Below are positions 35,497-44,710 of a DNA stretch of 64,000 nt, one piece after another; the first letter of the stretch is position 1, and each line of letters begins with the position of its first letter. Source of the DNA: Pararhodobacter marinus (GTDB lineage: Bacteria; Pseudomonadota; Alphaproteobacteria; Rhodobacterales; Rhodobacteraceae). The stretch is taken from the NCBI RefSeq assembly GCF_003122215.1, contig NZ_QEYD01000003.1, positions 124,001 through 188,000 of the forward strand, read 5' to 3'. The notes under the pieces were generated by a model. It made no database searches. It was not told where the DNA came from and saw only the letters and a program-made list of their open reading frames with translations. The translations under genes and the position numbers were made by a program.

Positions 35497-36273
35497 TCAA
35501 CGGCCTTCGAATTTCGCCGGACGTTTTTCCAGGAAGGCCATCACGCCTTCGCGGAAGTCGCGCGTGGCGCCGACTTCGCCCTGCAGCCGCGCCTCGACAT
35601 CGAGCTGCGCCTCCAGATCGTTGGTCACACTGGCCTGAAGCGCGCGCTTGACCGCGCCGTAAGCCAGCGTCGGTCCCTGCGCCAGCTGGGCGGCGCGGGC
35701 TTTCCACTCGGCCTGGAACCTGTCGTCGGGGACCGAGGCCCAGATCAGGCCCATCTCCTGCGCCTCGTCGGCAGAGACCTTGTCGGCAAACAGCGCCTGC
35801 CCCATCGCGCGGGCATACCCCACAAGGCGCGGCAGCCAGTAGGTGCCGCCCGCATCCGGGATCAGGCCGATGCGCGTAAAGGCCTGCAGGAAGACCGCCG
35901 ATTGCGTGGCGATCACCACATCCGCGGCCAGCGCCAGATTGGCGCCCGCCCCCGCCGCAGCCCCGTTGACGGCGGCGATGACCGGCACCGGGCAATCATG
36001 GATCGCGCGCAGCATGGGTTCGTATTCCTCGCGCAGGACGCGGCCCAGGTCCAGCTCGTCGATCGAAACCCCGTCGCCCAGATCCTGACCCGAGCAAAAG
36101 GCCCGTCCCTCGCCGGTCAGCACCAGCACCCGCATCCGTGCGCCCAGATCGCGCACGGCGGCGGTGATCTCGGCGCGCATCTGGGTGTTGAGCGCGTTCA
36201 TCAGCGTCGGGCGGTTCATGGTGATGACACCGATCCCGCCATCTTCGGACACGGACAAAGTCTTGTAGATCAT
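35497..36273 (-). CDS. Enoyl-CoA hydratase/isomerase, PaaG-like
   Basis: A 258-residue crotonase-fold protein. The oxyanion loops AFCSGQDLGDGV and NGAAAGAGANLALAADVVIA, and the PaaG-type FTRIGLIPDAGGTYWLPRLV, point to 2-(1,2-epoxy-1,2-dihydrophenyl)acetyl-CoA isomerase-like proteins. No other phenylacetate genes are present, so a general enoyl-CoA isomerase/hydratase role is equally possible. It follows ccmH by about 70 bp on the same strand and may be a passenger in the cytochrome maturation operon. Confidence 0.87.
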   Translation of the reverse strand: MIYKTLSVSEDGGIGVITMNRPTLMNALNTQMRAEITAAVRDLGARMRVLVLTGEGRAFCSGQDLGDGVSIDELDLGRVLREEYEPMLRAIHDCPVPVIAAVNGAAAGAGANLALAADVVIATQSAVFLQAFTRIGLIPDAGGTYWLPRLVGYARAMGQALFADKVSADEAQEMGLIWASVPDDRFQAEWKARAAQLAQGPTLAYGAVKRALQASVTNDLEAQLDVEARLQGEVGATRDFREGVMAFLEKRPAKFEGR

Positions 36274-36344
36274 GGCGGCCCCTCCCGGTTGTTCCAGCGC
36301 AGGTTAGCCGCGCGCGGGGCGGGGCGAAAAGGCGCGACCTTGCG

Positions 36345-36791
36345 TCACTCCTCGAGAAGCTGGCGCAACCGGGCCTCTTCGGCGTCGCTAAGGGCCTCGG
36401 GGCCGGGTTTGCGGCGGCGGATCGCGACAAGCGCGATGCCCAACCCGACGATCAGCAACACCGGGCCCGTCACCCACAGGATCAGGTTCGCCCCCGTCGC
36501 GCGCGGGTTAAGCAGGACGAATTCGCCGAAGCGGTCGACCATGTACTGGATCGCCTCTTCGTTCGTATCGCCCGCCACCAGCCGCTCGCGCACCATGAGG
36601 CGGATGTCGCGGGCGATGTCGGCATTGGAATCGTCGACCGACTCGTTGCGGCAGACGACGCAGCGCAGCTCGGCGGTGATCTCGCGCGCCCGCGCTTCGA
36701 GCGCGGGATCGGCAAGGATCTCGTCGGGCTGCACCGCCAGCGCGGGCAGCGCCAGAGCCAGCATCGTCAGGGCAAGGAGCAGCCTGCGCAT
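36345..36791 (-). CDS. ccmH: Cytochrome c-type biogenesis protein CcmH (Ccl2)
   Basis: A 148-residue thiol-disulfide protein of c-type cytochrome maturation system I. It has a signal peptide (MRRLLLALTMLALALPALA), a periplasmic domain with the redox-active pair C44/C47 in ELRCVVCRNESVDDSNADIA and a C-terminal TM helix at about 101-124 (LILWVTGPVLLIVGLGIALV). It reduces the apocytochrome CXXCH cysteines before haem attachment by CcmF. The start lies 4 bp after the ccmF stop, consistent with co-translation. Confidence 0.96.
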   Translation of the reverse strand: MRRLLLALTMLALALPALAVQPDEILADPALEARAREITAELRCVVCRNESVDDSNADIARDIRLMVRERLVAGDTNEEAIQYMVDRFGEFVLLNPRATGANLILWVTGPVLLIVGLGIALVAIRRRKPGPEALSDAEEARLRQLLEE

Positions 36792-36795
36792 GGAC

Positions 36796-38772
36796 CTACT
36801 CCGCCGGGGTCGCGGCGGCGCGCGGCGCCTTGCGCGCGCCCGCGGCCACCCGGTAGCGCCGGTCGCTGAGCGACACCAGCCCGCCGAACGCCATCAGCGC
36901 CGCCCCCAGCCACAGCCAGGTCGCGAAGGGTTTGACATAGGTCCTGAGCGCCCAGCCGCCGCCGTCCTGCGCATCGCCCAGGGCGACATACAGGTCGCGG
37001 GTCAGCGAGTAATCGATGGCGGCTTCGGTCGTGGGCATCCCGGCGGCGGGGTAGACGCGTTTCTCCGGATGCAGGGTCGCCACGAAACGCGCGCCGTCGC
37101 GGACCTCGATCGTGGCCATCGTGGTGATGTAATTGGGCCCCTGCTCGCGCGAGACATCGGTCAGGGTCAGCGTGTAGCCGCCATGCTCGAAGCTCTCGCC
37201 GACGCGCGCGACGCGGATATCCTCGGACGCCCAGCCCAGGACGGCGGCGACCGCGAAGATCGTCACGCCCAGCCCGGCATGGGCGACGGCCTTGCCCCAT
37301 TCGGCGCGCGGCAGGCGGGTCATGCGGCGCAGGCGGTCGCCCAGGCCCTTGCGCCCCGCACGGCCGTAAAGGTCCAGGAACGAGCCGACGACCAGCCAGA
37401 CGCCAAGCGCCACGCCGACCGGCCCCAGCGCGCTGCCGCCGGTCTGCAGGGCGAAGGTCAGCGCGCCCAGGGCCACCGCCAGCGCGGCGGCACCCGTCAT
37501 GCTGCGCGCGGCGCGCCCCAGCTGTCCGCGTTTCCACGGCAACACCGCGCCCACGGGCAGCGCGATGGCGAGTGCGATCATGAAGGGCGTGAAGGCCGCG
37601 TCGAAGAACGGCGCGCCCACCGACAGGACGCGGTCAAAGGCCATTTCCGACACCAGCGGCCACATCGTCCCCACAAAGACCACGAAGGATGCGACCGCCA
37701 GCAGCACGTTGTTGAGCACCAGAGCGGATTCGCGGCTGACCAGCGCGAAGACCCCCTTGGCTTCGAGCGCGGCACTGCGCAGCGCGAACAGCGTGAGCGC
37801 GCCACCGACGAACACGGCGAAGATCATCAGGATGAACACGCCCCGCTCGGGATCCGAGGCGAAGGCATGGACAGAGGTGATCAGCCCCGAGCGCACGATG
37901 AACGTCCCCATCAGCGAGAAGCCGAAGCCCAGGATCGCCAGCAGGATGGTCCAGGCCTTCAGCGTCTCGCGCTTTTCGACCACGATGGCCGAGTGCAGAA
38001 GCGCGGTCGCGAAGAGCCAGGGCATGAAGGACGCGTTCTCGACCGGATCCCAGAACCAGAATCCGCCCCAGCCCAGCTCGTAATAGGCCCACCACGATCC
38101 CAGCGCGATGCCGATGGTCAGGAAGATCCACGCGGCCAGCGTCCAGGGACGCACCCAGCGGCCCCAGGCGGCATCGACCTTGCCTTCGATCAGGGCGGCC
38201 ACGGCAAAGCTGAATGCCATGCTCAGGCCGACATAGCCCAGATACAGGAATGGCGGATGGAAGGCCAAGCCGGGATCCTGCAGAAGCGGGTTCAGGTCGC
38301 TGCCGTCGAACGGCGGAAAGGCCGCGCGCAGGAACGGGTTCGAGGTGAAGATCGTGAATGCCATGAAGGCCGCCCCGATCGAGCCCTGCACCGCCAGAAC
38401 GCGGGCCTGGAGCGTGGCGGGCAGATTGCCTCCGAACCACGCCGCGCAGGCGCCGAACAGGGCCAGAATCAGCACCCACAGCAGCAGCGACCCCTCGTGG
38501 TTCCCCCAGACGCCGCTGATCTTGTAGAGAAGCGGCTTCAGCGTGTGGGAATTGTCCACGACCAGCACCACCGAGAAATCGGATGTCACGAAGGCATAGG
38601 TCAGCGCCGCGAAACTGAGCGCGATCAGCACGAATTGCGCCGTGGCAAGCGGGTTGGCGGCGGCCATCCAGTCGGCCCAGCCCCGTTGGGCGCCCACGAG
38701 CGGAACGACCGTCTGCAGAAGCGACAGGGCAAAGGCGAGGATGAGGGCGTAGTGTCCGAGTTCGACGATCAT
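36796..38772 (-). CDS. ccmF: Haem lyase CcmF (Ccl1), cytochrome c maturation
   Basis: A 658-residue polytopic protein with about 14-15 TM helices. The tryptophan-rich WWD domain is near residues 232-247 (WGGFWFWDPVENASFMPWLF), preceded by YYELGWGG. Conserved haem-ligand histidines lie in neighbouring loops. It joins haem from holo-CcmE to reduced apocytochrome at the periplasmic face. ccmE, usually just upstream, is not adjacent here; the upstream neighbour is the transporter-kinase gene. It forms an operon with ccmH. Confidence 0.96.
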   Translation of the reverse strand: MIVELGHYALILAFALSLLQTVVPLVGAQRGWADWMAAANPLATAQFVLIALSFAALTYAFVTSDFSVVLVVDNSHTLKPLLYKISGVWGNHEGSLLLWVLILALFGACAAWFGGNLPATLQARVLAVQGSIGAAFMAFTIFTSNPFLRAAFPPFDGSDLNPLLQDPGLAFHPPFLYLGYVGLSMAFSFAVAALIEGKVDAAWGRWVRPWTLAAWIFLTIGIALGSWWAYYELGWGGFWFWDPVENASFMPWLFATALLHSAIVVEKRETLKAWTILLAILGFGFSLMGTFIVRSGLITSVHAFASDPERGVFILMIFAVFVGGALTLFALRSAALEAKGVFALVSRESALVLNNVLLAVASFVVFVGTMWPLVSEMAFDRVLSVGAPFFDAAFTPFMIALAIALPVGAVLPWKRGQLGRAARSMTGAAALAVALGALTFALQTGGSALGPVGVALGVWLVVGSFLDLYGRAGRKGLGDRLRRMTRLPRAEWGKAVAHAGLGVTIFAVAAVLGWASEDIRVARVGESFEHGGYTLTLTDVSREQGPNYITTMATIEVRDGARFVATLHPEKRVYPAAGMPTTEAAIDYSLTRDLYVALGDAQDGGGWALRTYVKPFATWLWLGAALMAFGGLVSLSDRRYRVAAGARKAPRAAATPAE

Positions 38773-38864
38773 GCCCCTGCTATAGCCTGCGCGGCCCGTT
38801 TCGCAAAGCGCAGAGCGGCGCGCAGGCTGCGACCTTGCGGCGCGGTCGCGGGGTCGTGAACAGC

Positions 38865-41606
38865 TCAGCGTGCCGCGCGTGCGGCGCGGGGTTTCAACAC
38901 CAGCGGAAAGGTCACCCGGAAGGCCGTGCCGCCCTGCCCCGGCACATAGGCGATGTCGCCGCCCAGATTGAGCATGATCTCGCGGCAGATCGCCAGTCCC
39001 AACCCGGCGCCGCCGGCCTTGTGCGTATCGGTGAGGCGGGCGAATTTCTCGAAGATCAGCACCTGGCTTTGCTTGGGAATGCCCGAGCCGTTGTCGATGA
39101 AATCCACCGCGACCTGCGCGGCCCGCTTGCGCACCACGATCCGCAGTTCAGGCTGCGCGGAATCGCAATATTTGCGGGCATTGGACAGGATGTTGATGAA
39201 AACCTGCGTCAGCCGCCCGATATCCGTGCGCAGCGCGATATCCTCGTCCGCGACCTGACGGCGGATGACGAAATCGCGCTGCGGCTGGACCGAGTTCGAC
39301 GCCATCAGCGCGCGGTCGATCAACTCGTGCAGGTTGGCGTCCTCGATATCCAGATTGACCTGGCCGTTTTCCAGCACGCTCAGATCCAGCAGATCGTCCA
39401 GAAGCCGGGTCAGGCGGATCGATTCGTCATGGATGATCCGGGCATAGCGCAGCGTTTCGTCCTGCGTGACCTCGTCATCCATCAGGATTTCCGAAAACGC
39501 CCGGATCGACGTCATCGGCGTGCGCAGCTCGTGGCTGATCTGGCTGAGGAAACTGTCCTTCTGCACCGACAGGCGCTGCAGCATCTCGTTGGCCTCGCTC
39601 AGCTGGCGGGCGGTACGGGCCAGCTCCTCGGACTTGGCTTCAAGCTGGGCGGAATGCTCCATGATCTGCGCGGTTTCGCTGGCGACGGCCATCAGGTCGG
39701 CGACCGTCACCAGCCGCCCGCCGACGATCTGCGCGATCATCGCGTGGGCCGTGGCCGCACCCACCGAACCCGCCAGTTCCCGCTCGAGCCGGTTCAGGAA
39801 ATCGGGCGTCGGGTCGGGCAGGAAGCCGCCCTTGCCCTGCCCGCGTGCTGCCGCCGCAAAGAAAGCCAGCGCCACATCCGCGCCGAGGATGCGCTGCGAC
39901 ATGGCCAAAAGGTCCTCGGCCTCGTTCTCGGCCGCGTCATGCGACCAGCCGCGTGCGACCGTGCTCTCGTCCGAGGCGGCAAGATCGTAGACATTGACGA
40001 ATTGCGCCGATTGCACGCGCTCGACCGGGCTGGGAAAGCTGACGAGCGAGCCCGCGAGGAACGCGGCGACGTTCATCAGCAGCGACCAGAACAGCGCATG
40101 CAGGAGCGGGTCCAGCCCCTCGACCCCGAACAGCGCGTGCGGGCGCAGCCATGACAGGCCGAACGGCCCCTCGTTCATCAGCGCGGCGCTGAGGATCACG
40201 TCGGGCCCGAAGGACGGCAGAAACAGCGTGTAAAGCCAGGCCAGCGTGCCGACGCTTGTTCCCAGCGCCGCGCCGATGCGGCTGGCCCCCCGCCAGTAAA
40301 GCGCGCCGACCAAGGCGGGCAGGACCTGCGCCATCCCGGCAAACGAGATCAGGCCGATCGCCGCCAGCGCCCGCGACCCGCCCGAGACCGCGAAATACAG
40401 ATAGCCCAGCCCCAGGATCACGCCGATCGACAGCCGCCGCGCGTTCAGCACAAGGCCCCGCATGTCGCTGGCATCGCGCGACGGGATCGCGCCGCGCCCC
40501 GCCGCCCGGCGCCGCGAGGCCAGCCAGAGCGGCACGACGATATGGTTCGACATCATCGTCGCCAGCGCGATGGCGGCAATGATCACCATCGATGTCGCCG
40601 CCGACAGCCCGCCCAGAAAGGCCAGCATCGCCAGCCCCGGCTGGCCCAGCGAATGCGGCAGGCTGAGCACGAAAAGGTCGGGATTCATCCCCTCGGGCAG
40701 GAAGGTCAGCCCGGCGGCGGCAATCGGCAGGACGAACAGGCTGATCGCAAGCAGGTAGAGCGGGAAAGCCCAGGACGCGATGGCCAGGTGGGTCTCGTCG
40801 GCATTCTCGACCACGAGCACCTGGAACATGCGCGGCAGCGTGACGACCGCGACGCCGGCCAGAAAGGTCAGGCCCATCCAGCGGCCCATCTGGATCTCCC
40901 ATTCCGGCAACTCGACTTCCGAGATGCGCGCCATGATGTCGGCCGGCCCGTCCGCCAGCCCCCAGACGACCCAGGCACCGACAGCGATCAGGGCCACCAG
41001 CTTGACCACCGCCTCGAAGGCGATGGCGGTGACGACGCCGTGATGCTGCTCGTTGGCGTCCAGATTGCGCGTCCCGAACAGGATGGTGAACAGCGCCAGC
41101 CCGGCCGCCACCCAGAGCGCCAGCTGCTTCGGCGCGAGCGGCTGATCGGCGGCGAAAGCGCCGAAACTCAGCGCGATCGACTGAAGCTGCAGCGCGATAT
41201 AGGGCGTCGTCGCGACCAGCGCGAGCAGTGTCACGATGACGCCGACCGCGTTCGACTTGCCGTAGCGCGACGAAATCAGGTCCGCGATCGACGTCACGCG
41301 CTGCGCCTTGCCGATCCGCACCAGCTTGCGCAGAAGCCACCACCAGCCGACGAAAACCAGCGTCGGACCCAGATAGATCGTGACGTATTCCAGCCCCGAC
41401 CGCGCCGCGTAGCCCACCGCGCCGTAAAAGGTCCAGGCGGTACAATAGACCGACAGCGACAGCGTGTAGATGACGGGCGAGCGCAGGAAACGCGGGGCGC
41501 GCCCCGCGGCGCGCAGGACCTCGGCGCGCCGCTCGGCGAGCGAGGCGATGAGGAACAGGAACACGACATATCCCAGCGCCGCCGGGATCAGGATATTGAG
41601 CGTCAT
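38865..41606 (-). CDS. Sodium:solute-symporter/histidine-kinase fusion (CbrA/CrbS-type sensor)
   Basis: A 913-residue sensor. Residues about 1-520 form an SLC5-like transporter domain with some 12-13 TM helices (LSLSVYCTAWTFYGAVGYAA, RVTSIADLISSRYGKS). A linker with coiled-coil character (about 630-680) leads to the kinase core. The phosphoacceptor H692 is in QISHELRTPMTSIRAFSEIL, with an N-box INILSNARKY, G1 DNGSGIP and G2 GGAGLGLAI. CbrA and CrbS relatives sense histidine/carbon status or acetate through the transporter part. The gene overlaps the small 2-TM gene by four bases, and a receiver-only regulator lies just upstream. The signal sensed here is unknown. Confidence 0.92.
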   Translation of the reverse strand: MTLNILIPAALGYVVFLFLIASLAERRAEVLRAAGRAPRFLRSPVIYTLSLSVYCTAWTFYGAVGYAARSGLEYVTIYLGPTLVFVGWWWLLRKLVRIGKAQRVTSIADLISSRYGKSNAVGVIVTLLALVATTPYIALQLQSIALSFGAFAADQPLAPKQLALWVAAGLALFTILFGTRNLDANEQHHGVVTAIAFEAVVKLVALIAVGAWVVWGLADGPADIMARISEVELPEWEIQMGRWMGLTFLAGVAVVTLPRMFQVLVVENADETHLAIASWAFPLYLLAISLFVLPIAAAGLTFLPEGMNPDLFVLSLPHSLGQPGLAMLAFLGGLSAATSMVIIAAIALATMMSNHIVVPLWLASRRRAAGRGAIPSRDASDMRGLVLNARRLSIGVILGLGYLYFAVSGGSRALAAIGLISFAGMAQVLPALVGALYWRGASRIGAALGTSVGTLAWLYTLFLPSFGPDVILSAALMNEGPFGLSWLRPHALFGVEGLDPLLHALFWSLLMNVAAFLAGSLVSFPSPVERVQSAQFVNVYDLAASDESTVARGWSHDAAENEAEDLLAMSQRILGADVALAFFAAAARGQGKGGFLPDPTPDFLNRLERELAGSVGAATAHAMIAQIVGGRLVTVADLMAVASETAQIMEHSAQLEAKSEELARTARQLSEANEMLQRLSVQKDSFLSQISHELRTPMTSIRAFSEILMDDEVTQDETLRYARIIHDESIRLTRLLDDLLDLSVLENGQVNLDIEDANLHELIDRALMASNSVQPQRDFVIRRQVADEDIALRTDIGRLTQVFINILSNARKYCDSAQPELRIVVRKRAAQVAVDFIDNGSGIPKQSQVLIFEKFARLTDTHKAGGAGLGLAICREIMLNLGGDIAYVPGQGGTAFRVTFPLVLKPRAARAAR

Positions 41607-41947
41607 GGGCCGTCCCGCTCGGCCCCGCCACCAGTCCCGACCCCGGTCCCGTCGACGGGCCGGGTCCGGGTTTCGGGCCGGGCGTCCGGCGCATTGCCCT
41701 GCGCGTCGCGGCGCAGCGCCCCGCGCAGCGGCGCGGACAACAGCGCCGCCGCCACGATCAGCAGCCCCCAGAGACCGAACAGGTACACCGCCTCGCCCGC
41801 CGTGCCGAAGCCGCCGCTATGGGTCCAAAGGACCGGCAGCAGGATCAGCACGAAACCCACCACCGGCAGGATCCGCGCCGCGTCCATCATCCGCCGCCGG
41901 CGATAGGTGCTGCGTTCCAGGAAGAGCGGAGGGCGGGGTGTCTTCAT
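41603..41947 (-). CDS. Small two-TM membrane protein coupled to the transporter-kinase
   Basis: A 114-residue protein. A basic N-terminus (MKTPRPPLFLERSTYRRRRM) is followed by two TM helices (ARILPVVGFVLILLPVLW and AVYLFGLWGLLIVAAALLSA) and a Pro/Gly/Thr-rich cytoplasmic or periplasmic tail. Its stop overlaps the kinase start (ATGA). The ATG at 41947 is preferred; an in-frame TTG seven codons upstream is possible. The layout recalls the small CbrX frame that precedes and overlaps cbrA in Pseudomonas. Function is not known. Confidence 0.75.
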   Translation of the reverse strand: MKTPRPPLFLERSTYRRRRMMDAARILPVVGFVLILLPVLWTHSGGFGTAGEAVYLFGLWGLLIVAAALLSAPLRGALRRDAQGNAPDARPETRTRPVDGTGVGTGGGAERDGP

Positions 41948-41954
41948 GCGGCGA

Positions 41955-42422
41955 TCATGCCCCGGCAAGCTGGCGCACGACGCTCAGAAGTTCGGAATTG
42001 ACGAAAGGCTTGGCCATGAACACCGACGCCCCGGCATCGCGCGCCGTCTCGCGCGCCGCCGCCGTACCGCGCGCGGTCAGCACGATCACCGGCAGCCGCG
42101 CCGTGCAGGGCCTGACCCGCAGCGTCCGCAACACGTCGTAGCCGCTGAGATCGGGCAGCATTACGTCCAGGATCACCACGTCGGGTTCGCCCGCGGCGAT
42201 GCGGTCCAGCGCGCCCTCGCCCGTGCCGATCATCTCGACCTGCCAGCCGTCGCGGCTGAGAATGAACCGGATCGCTTCGGAAATGTTGGGCTCGTCCTCG
42301 ACCACGAGCACGCGGCGGCCGGCTCCGCGTTTGGCGTCCTCGCCTGAACGCGGGCCGGCCTGCCCCTGTGCGCAGAACGGTGAATCATCACCCGACGCTT
42401 GGTCGGGGCCGCCGTGGCCCAT
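41955..42422 (-). CDS. Receiver-only response regulator
   Basis: A 155-residue protein consisting of one CheY-like receiver after a 35-residue polar N-terminal extension. It has RVLVVEDEPNISEAIRFILS, phosphoacceptor D86 in VVILDVMLPDLSGYDVLR, a conserved VIVLTARGT switch strand and a MAKPF lysine. It has no DNA-binding domain, unlike CbrB or CrbR, so it may act by protein contact. GGGGAGG precedes the ATG at 42422. It lies 7 bp upstream of the 2-TM gene, so regulator, 2-TM protein and kinase form one operon. Confidence 0.92.
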   Translation of the reverse strand: MGHGGPDQASGDDSPFCAQGQAGPRSGEDAKRGAGRRVLVVEDEPNISEAIRFILSRDGWQVEMIGTGEGALDRIAAGEPDVVILDVMLPDLSGYDVLRTLRVRPCTARLPVIVLTARGTAAARETARDAGASVFMAKPFVNSELLSVVRQLAGA

Positions 42423-42577
42423 GCGACGATCCTCCCCAGTTCCGCACACGGACGGTCGTACTCCTCCCCTGACGACCGTCCAGGGCCCGACTATTACGTC
42501 TAAAAAACCCTGTGTCAAAGAGTCGCTGCGCGCGGTTCTGCCGGGAAGCGGCGGCGAAAGGTGTTCCGCGCCACGGG

Positions 42578-43900
42578 TCAGACCGACACGATCGACGGCT
42601 CGCGCCGCGCCGCGCAGCCGGCGCGCGGACAGACCCGGCAATTCGACCCGACCAGCCGCGTCGGCAGGCTTCCCGCATCGGGCACCGCGCCAGCCGGCGT
42701 CAGCAACATCGAGGATTCCCAGGCATTGGGCGCCTCGAACTGCAACGGCCCGCGCCGGTCGGCGACGGCATGCGCGACGAACCGCGCGGGCAGACGGCCC
42801 GAAAATTCGACAAAGGCCCGGACCGGGCGGCCCTGCTGCAACAGGGCCTCGTAAAGCGGCCAGAGCGGACAGGCGCCGCCAAAGCGCGGAAGCTGAAAGC
42901 CGTCGACGGGGCGGCGAAAGGTGATCGTACCCGACCCGTCGCAGACCACCAGCCCGAATCGCGGGATCGTTTGCTGCACGGGCAGCGTGGCCAGCCGCCG
43001 GAACAGCCGCGCCAGCGAGACCCCGAAACGCTGCGCCAGCACGTCGGGGGCAAAGGCCTGACCCGAGGCGAAGAGACGCGACAGGACGGGCATCAGCTGG
43101 GCAAGCGGCAGCGCCCGGGCGTCGTCGCGGGCGCGGATCAGCCAGCCCTCGGCCAATTGCCGGGACGCAACCGAGGCCAGCTCCGCCTGCCCCTGGGTGA
43201 GCGCGGCGATATCGACGCTTGCGCCGTCTTCGAGCGCGGCGACATGATAGCCCTGCCGCTCCAGCCAGCTTTCCAGCTCTTCCTGCGGCGCGGCGAGACC
43301 CGCCTCCTCGCTCGAGGTGTCGAGAAACGCGACCAGCGTTTCGGCGGCATTGGCCAGCCGCACCGAATCGGCATGGACGTTGCGGTGGAACCGCGCGCGC
43401 CATTCGGGATCGAGGTCTTCGGACTCGGCCAGAATCGCCGCCGTCGACTGCACCGCCGTCACCGCCGAGACGATTTCATGCAACGAGGCCGACAGGTTGG
43501 GGTCATGCGCCATGCGGTCCGAGAGCCGCTCGACGATACGCTCCTGCATCTCGGAATGCGCGGCCAGATGCGCCAGCAGCGCGGCCCAGCCTGGAAAGCG
43601 CCCGGCGAATTCCTCGGCCCGGTCGATTTCCGGCGCAGCGCCCGGCTGCGCGCGCGCGGCCGCGGCGCGCAGGGCGGCAAGCTGTTCGTCGCCGGCGCCT
43701 TCCTGCAGGGTCGCGGCGGGGATCTGCAACGCCTCGGCGATTGCCTCGATCACCCGGGACGAGGCGCGGCGGCGGTTATGCTCGATCAGATTGAGATACG
43801 AGGGCGAAACCCCGACCAGCCGCGCAAGATCGGCCTGCCCGATCCGCCGGGCGGTGCGCAAGGCGCGGATCCGGGTCCCGGACAGGGCGGATTTTGGCAT
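42578..43900 (-). CDS. ScfR/PccR-type XRE regulator of short-chain acyl-CoA metabolism
   Basis: A 440-residue regulator. The N-terminal XRE helix-turn-helix has GTRIRALRTARRIGQADLAR and LVGVSPSYLNLIEHNRRRAS. A long ligand domain (DUF2083-type) follows, ending in NCRVCPRAGCAARREPSIV. This is the ScfR/RamB/PccR/MccR family, which controls acetate, propionate or methylcitrate use in response to acyl-CoA. The start at 43900 begins at the HTH (MPKSALSGTRIR); 56 further open codons upstream are not family-like. It is divergent from accBC. A role in linking acyl-CoA level to fatty-acid precursor supply is plausible but unproven. Confidence 0.92.
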   Translation of the reverse strand: MPKSALSGTRIRALRTARRIGQADLARLVGVSPSYLNLIEHNRRRASSRVIEAIAEALQIPAATLQEGAGDEQLAALRAAAARAQPGAAPEIDRAEEFAGRFPGWAALLAHLAAHSEMQERIVERLSDRMAHDPNLSASLHEIVSAVTAVQSTAAILAESEDLDPEWRARFHRNVHADSVRLANAAETLVAFLDTSSEEAGLAAPQEELESWLERQGYHVAALEDGASVDIAALTQGQAELASVASRQLAEGWLIRARDDARALPLAQLMPVLSRLFASGQAFAPDVLAQRFGVSLARLFRRLATLPVQQTIPRFGLVVCDGSGTITFRRPVDGFQLPRFGGACPLWPLYEALLQQGRPVRAFVEFSGRLPARFVAHAVADRRGPLQFEAPNAWESSMLLTPAGAVPDAGSLPTRLVGSNCRVCPRAGCAARREPSIVSV

Positions 43901-44205
43901 CCGGCTGCGTATCCCTTGCCGTTGGTTGCGGGTTGCGAGATCCTTGTTTGGTCCTGCGCGCCCCCGCCCGTCAAGCCTGCAAAGCCGGGGCCGGCCCTTG
44001 ATCGGAGGGGGGCGGCGGGTCCCGTCAGGAAGCTGTTCGCCGCGCCCGGCGGCCCGATCCGACGGCACGAAGACGCAAGCCGCCCAGAAACGCGCTTTTC
44101 AGCGAGCGGAGCGTAACGTATAACGCCGCGGCAAATCGCGTTAGCGCCGAACGCATGAATGAAAAGCATCTGGGGCGTCCGAAGCTGCCCCCAAAGAGGA
44201 TGTCC
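43901..44205. other. Divergent promoter interval between the ScfR-type gene and accB
   Basis: About 305 bp. Candidate accB promoter elements are TTTTCA at 44096-44101 and TATAAC at 44119-44124, 17 bp apart. I do not see a clean RamB/ScfR-type TTTGCAAA palindrome; CTGCAAAG near 43978 is the nearest resemblance. No gene or RNA is apparent. Confidence 0.35.
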
Positions 44206-44700
44206 ATGAGCAAAGATCACTCCACCGACGACGTGGCCTTCATCAAGGCCCTTGCTGAACTGCTCAACGATAACGAGCTGAGCGAGATTTCGGTCAAACG
44301 CGAATACGGCGAGAACGATACGCTCAACGTCAAGGTGTCGAAGATGTCGGCGATGGCGGCAGCCCCGGCCCCGGTCTATGCACCGGCCCCGCAGGCCCCC
44401 GCGGCCTCGGCTCCGGCCGCCGCCGCGCCCGCCGCCGCGTCGAAAAGCAGCGATCCCGCCGATCATCCCGGCGCGGTGGCCTCGCCGATGGTGGGCACGG
44501 CCTATCTGGCGCCCGAACCCGGCGCCGATGCCTTCGTGTCGGTGGGCCAGCAGGTCAGCGCGGGCCAGACCCTGCTGATCATCGAGGCGATGAAGACCAT
44601 GAACCACATTCCCGCCCCGGCCTCGGGCGTGGTCAAGCGCATCCTCGTCACCGACGGCACGCCGGTCGAGTATGGCGCGCCGCTGATGATCATCGAATAA
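44206..44700 (+). CDS. accB: Biotin carboxyl carrier protein of acetyl-CoA carboxylase
   Basis: A 164-residue BCCP. It has an N-terminal dimerisation region ([20 protein letters not shown]), an Ala/Pro-rich linker (about residues 50-85) and a C-terminal biotinyl domain with K130 in [10 protein letters not shown], 34 residues from the end as usual. Biotin on this lysine shuttles carboxyl from AccC to AccAD, making malonyl-CoA. AAAGAGGA lies immediately ahead; its spacing favours the ATG at 44206 over one two codons earlier at 44200. accC follows after 10 bp. Confidence 0.97.
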   Translation: MSKDHSTDDVAFIKALAELLNDNELSEISVKREYGENDTLNVKVSKMSAMAAAPAPVYAPAPQAPAASAPAAAAPAAASKSSDPADHPGAVASPMVGTAYLAPEPGADAFVSVGQQVSAGQTLLIIEAMKTMNHIPAPASGVVKRILVTDGTPVEYGAPLMIIE

Positions 44701-44710
44701 GGGGCTTCCC

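Noticed and set aside
35902-38859. About 985-codon frame opposite the hydratase, ccmH and ccmF
   Set aside because: Antisense to three real genes, low-complexity Arg/Gln/Asp sequence, no homologous pattern.
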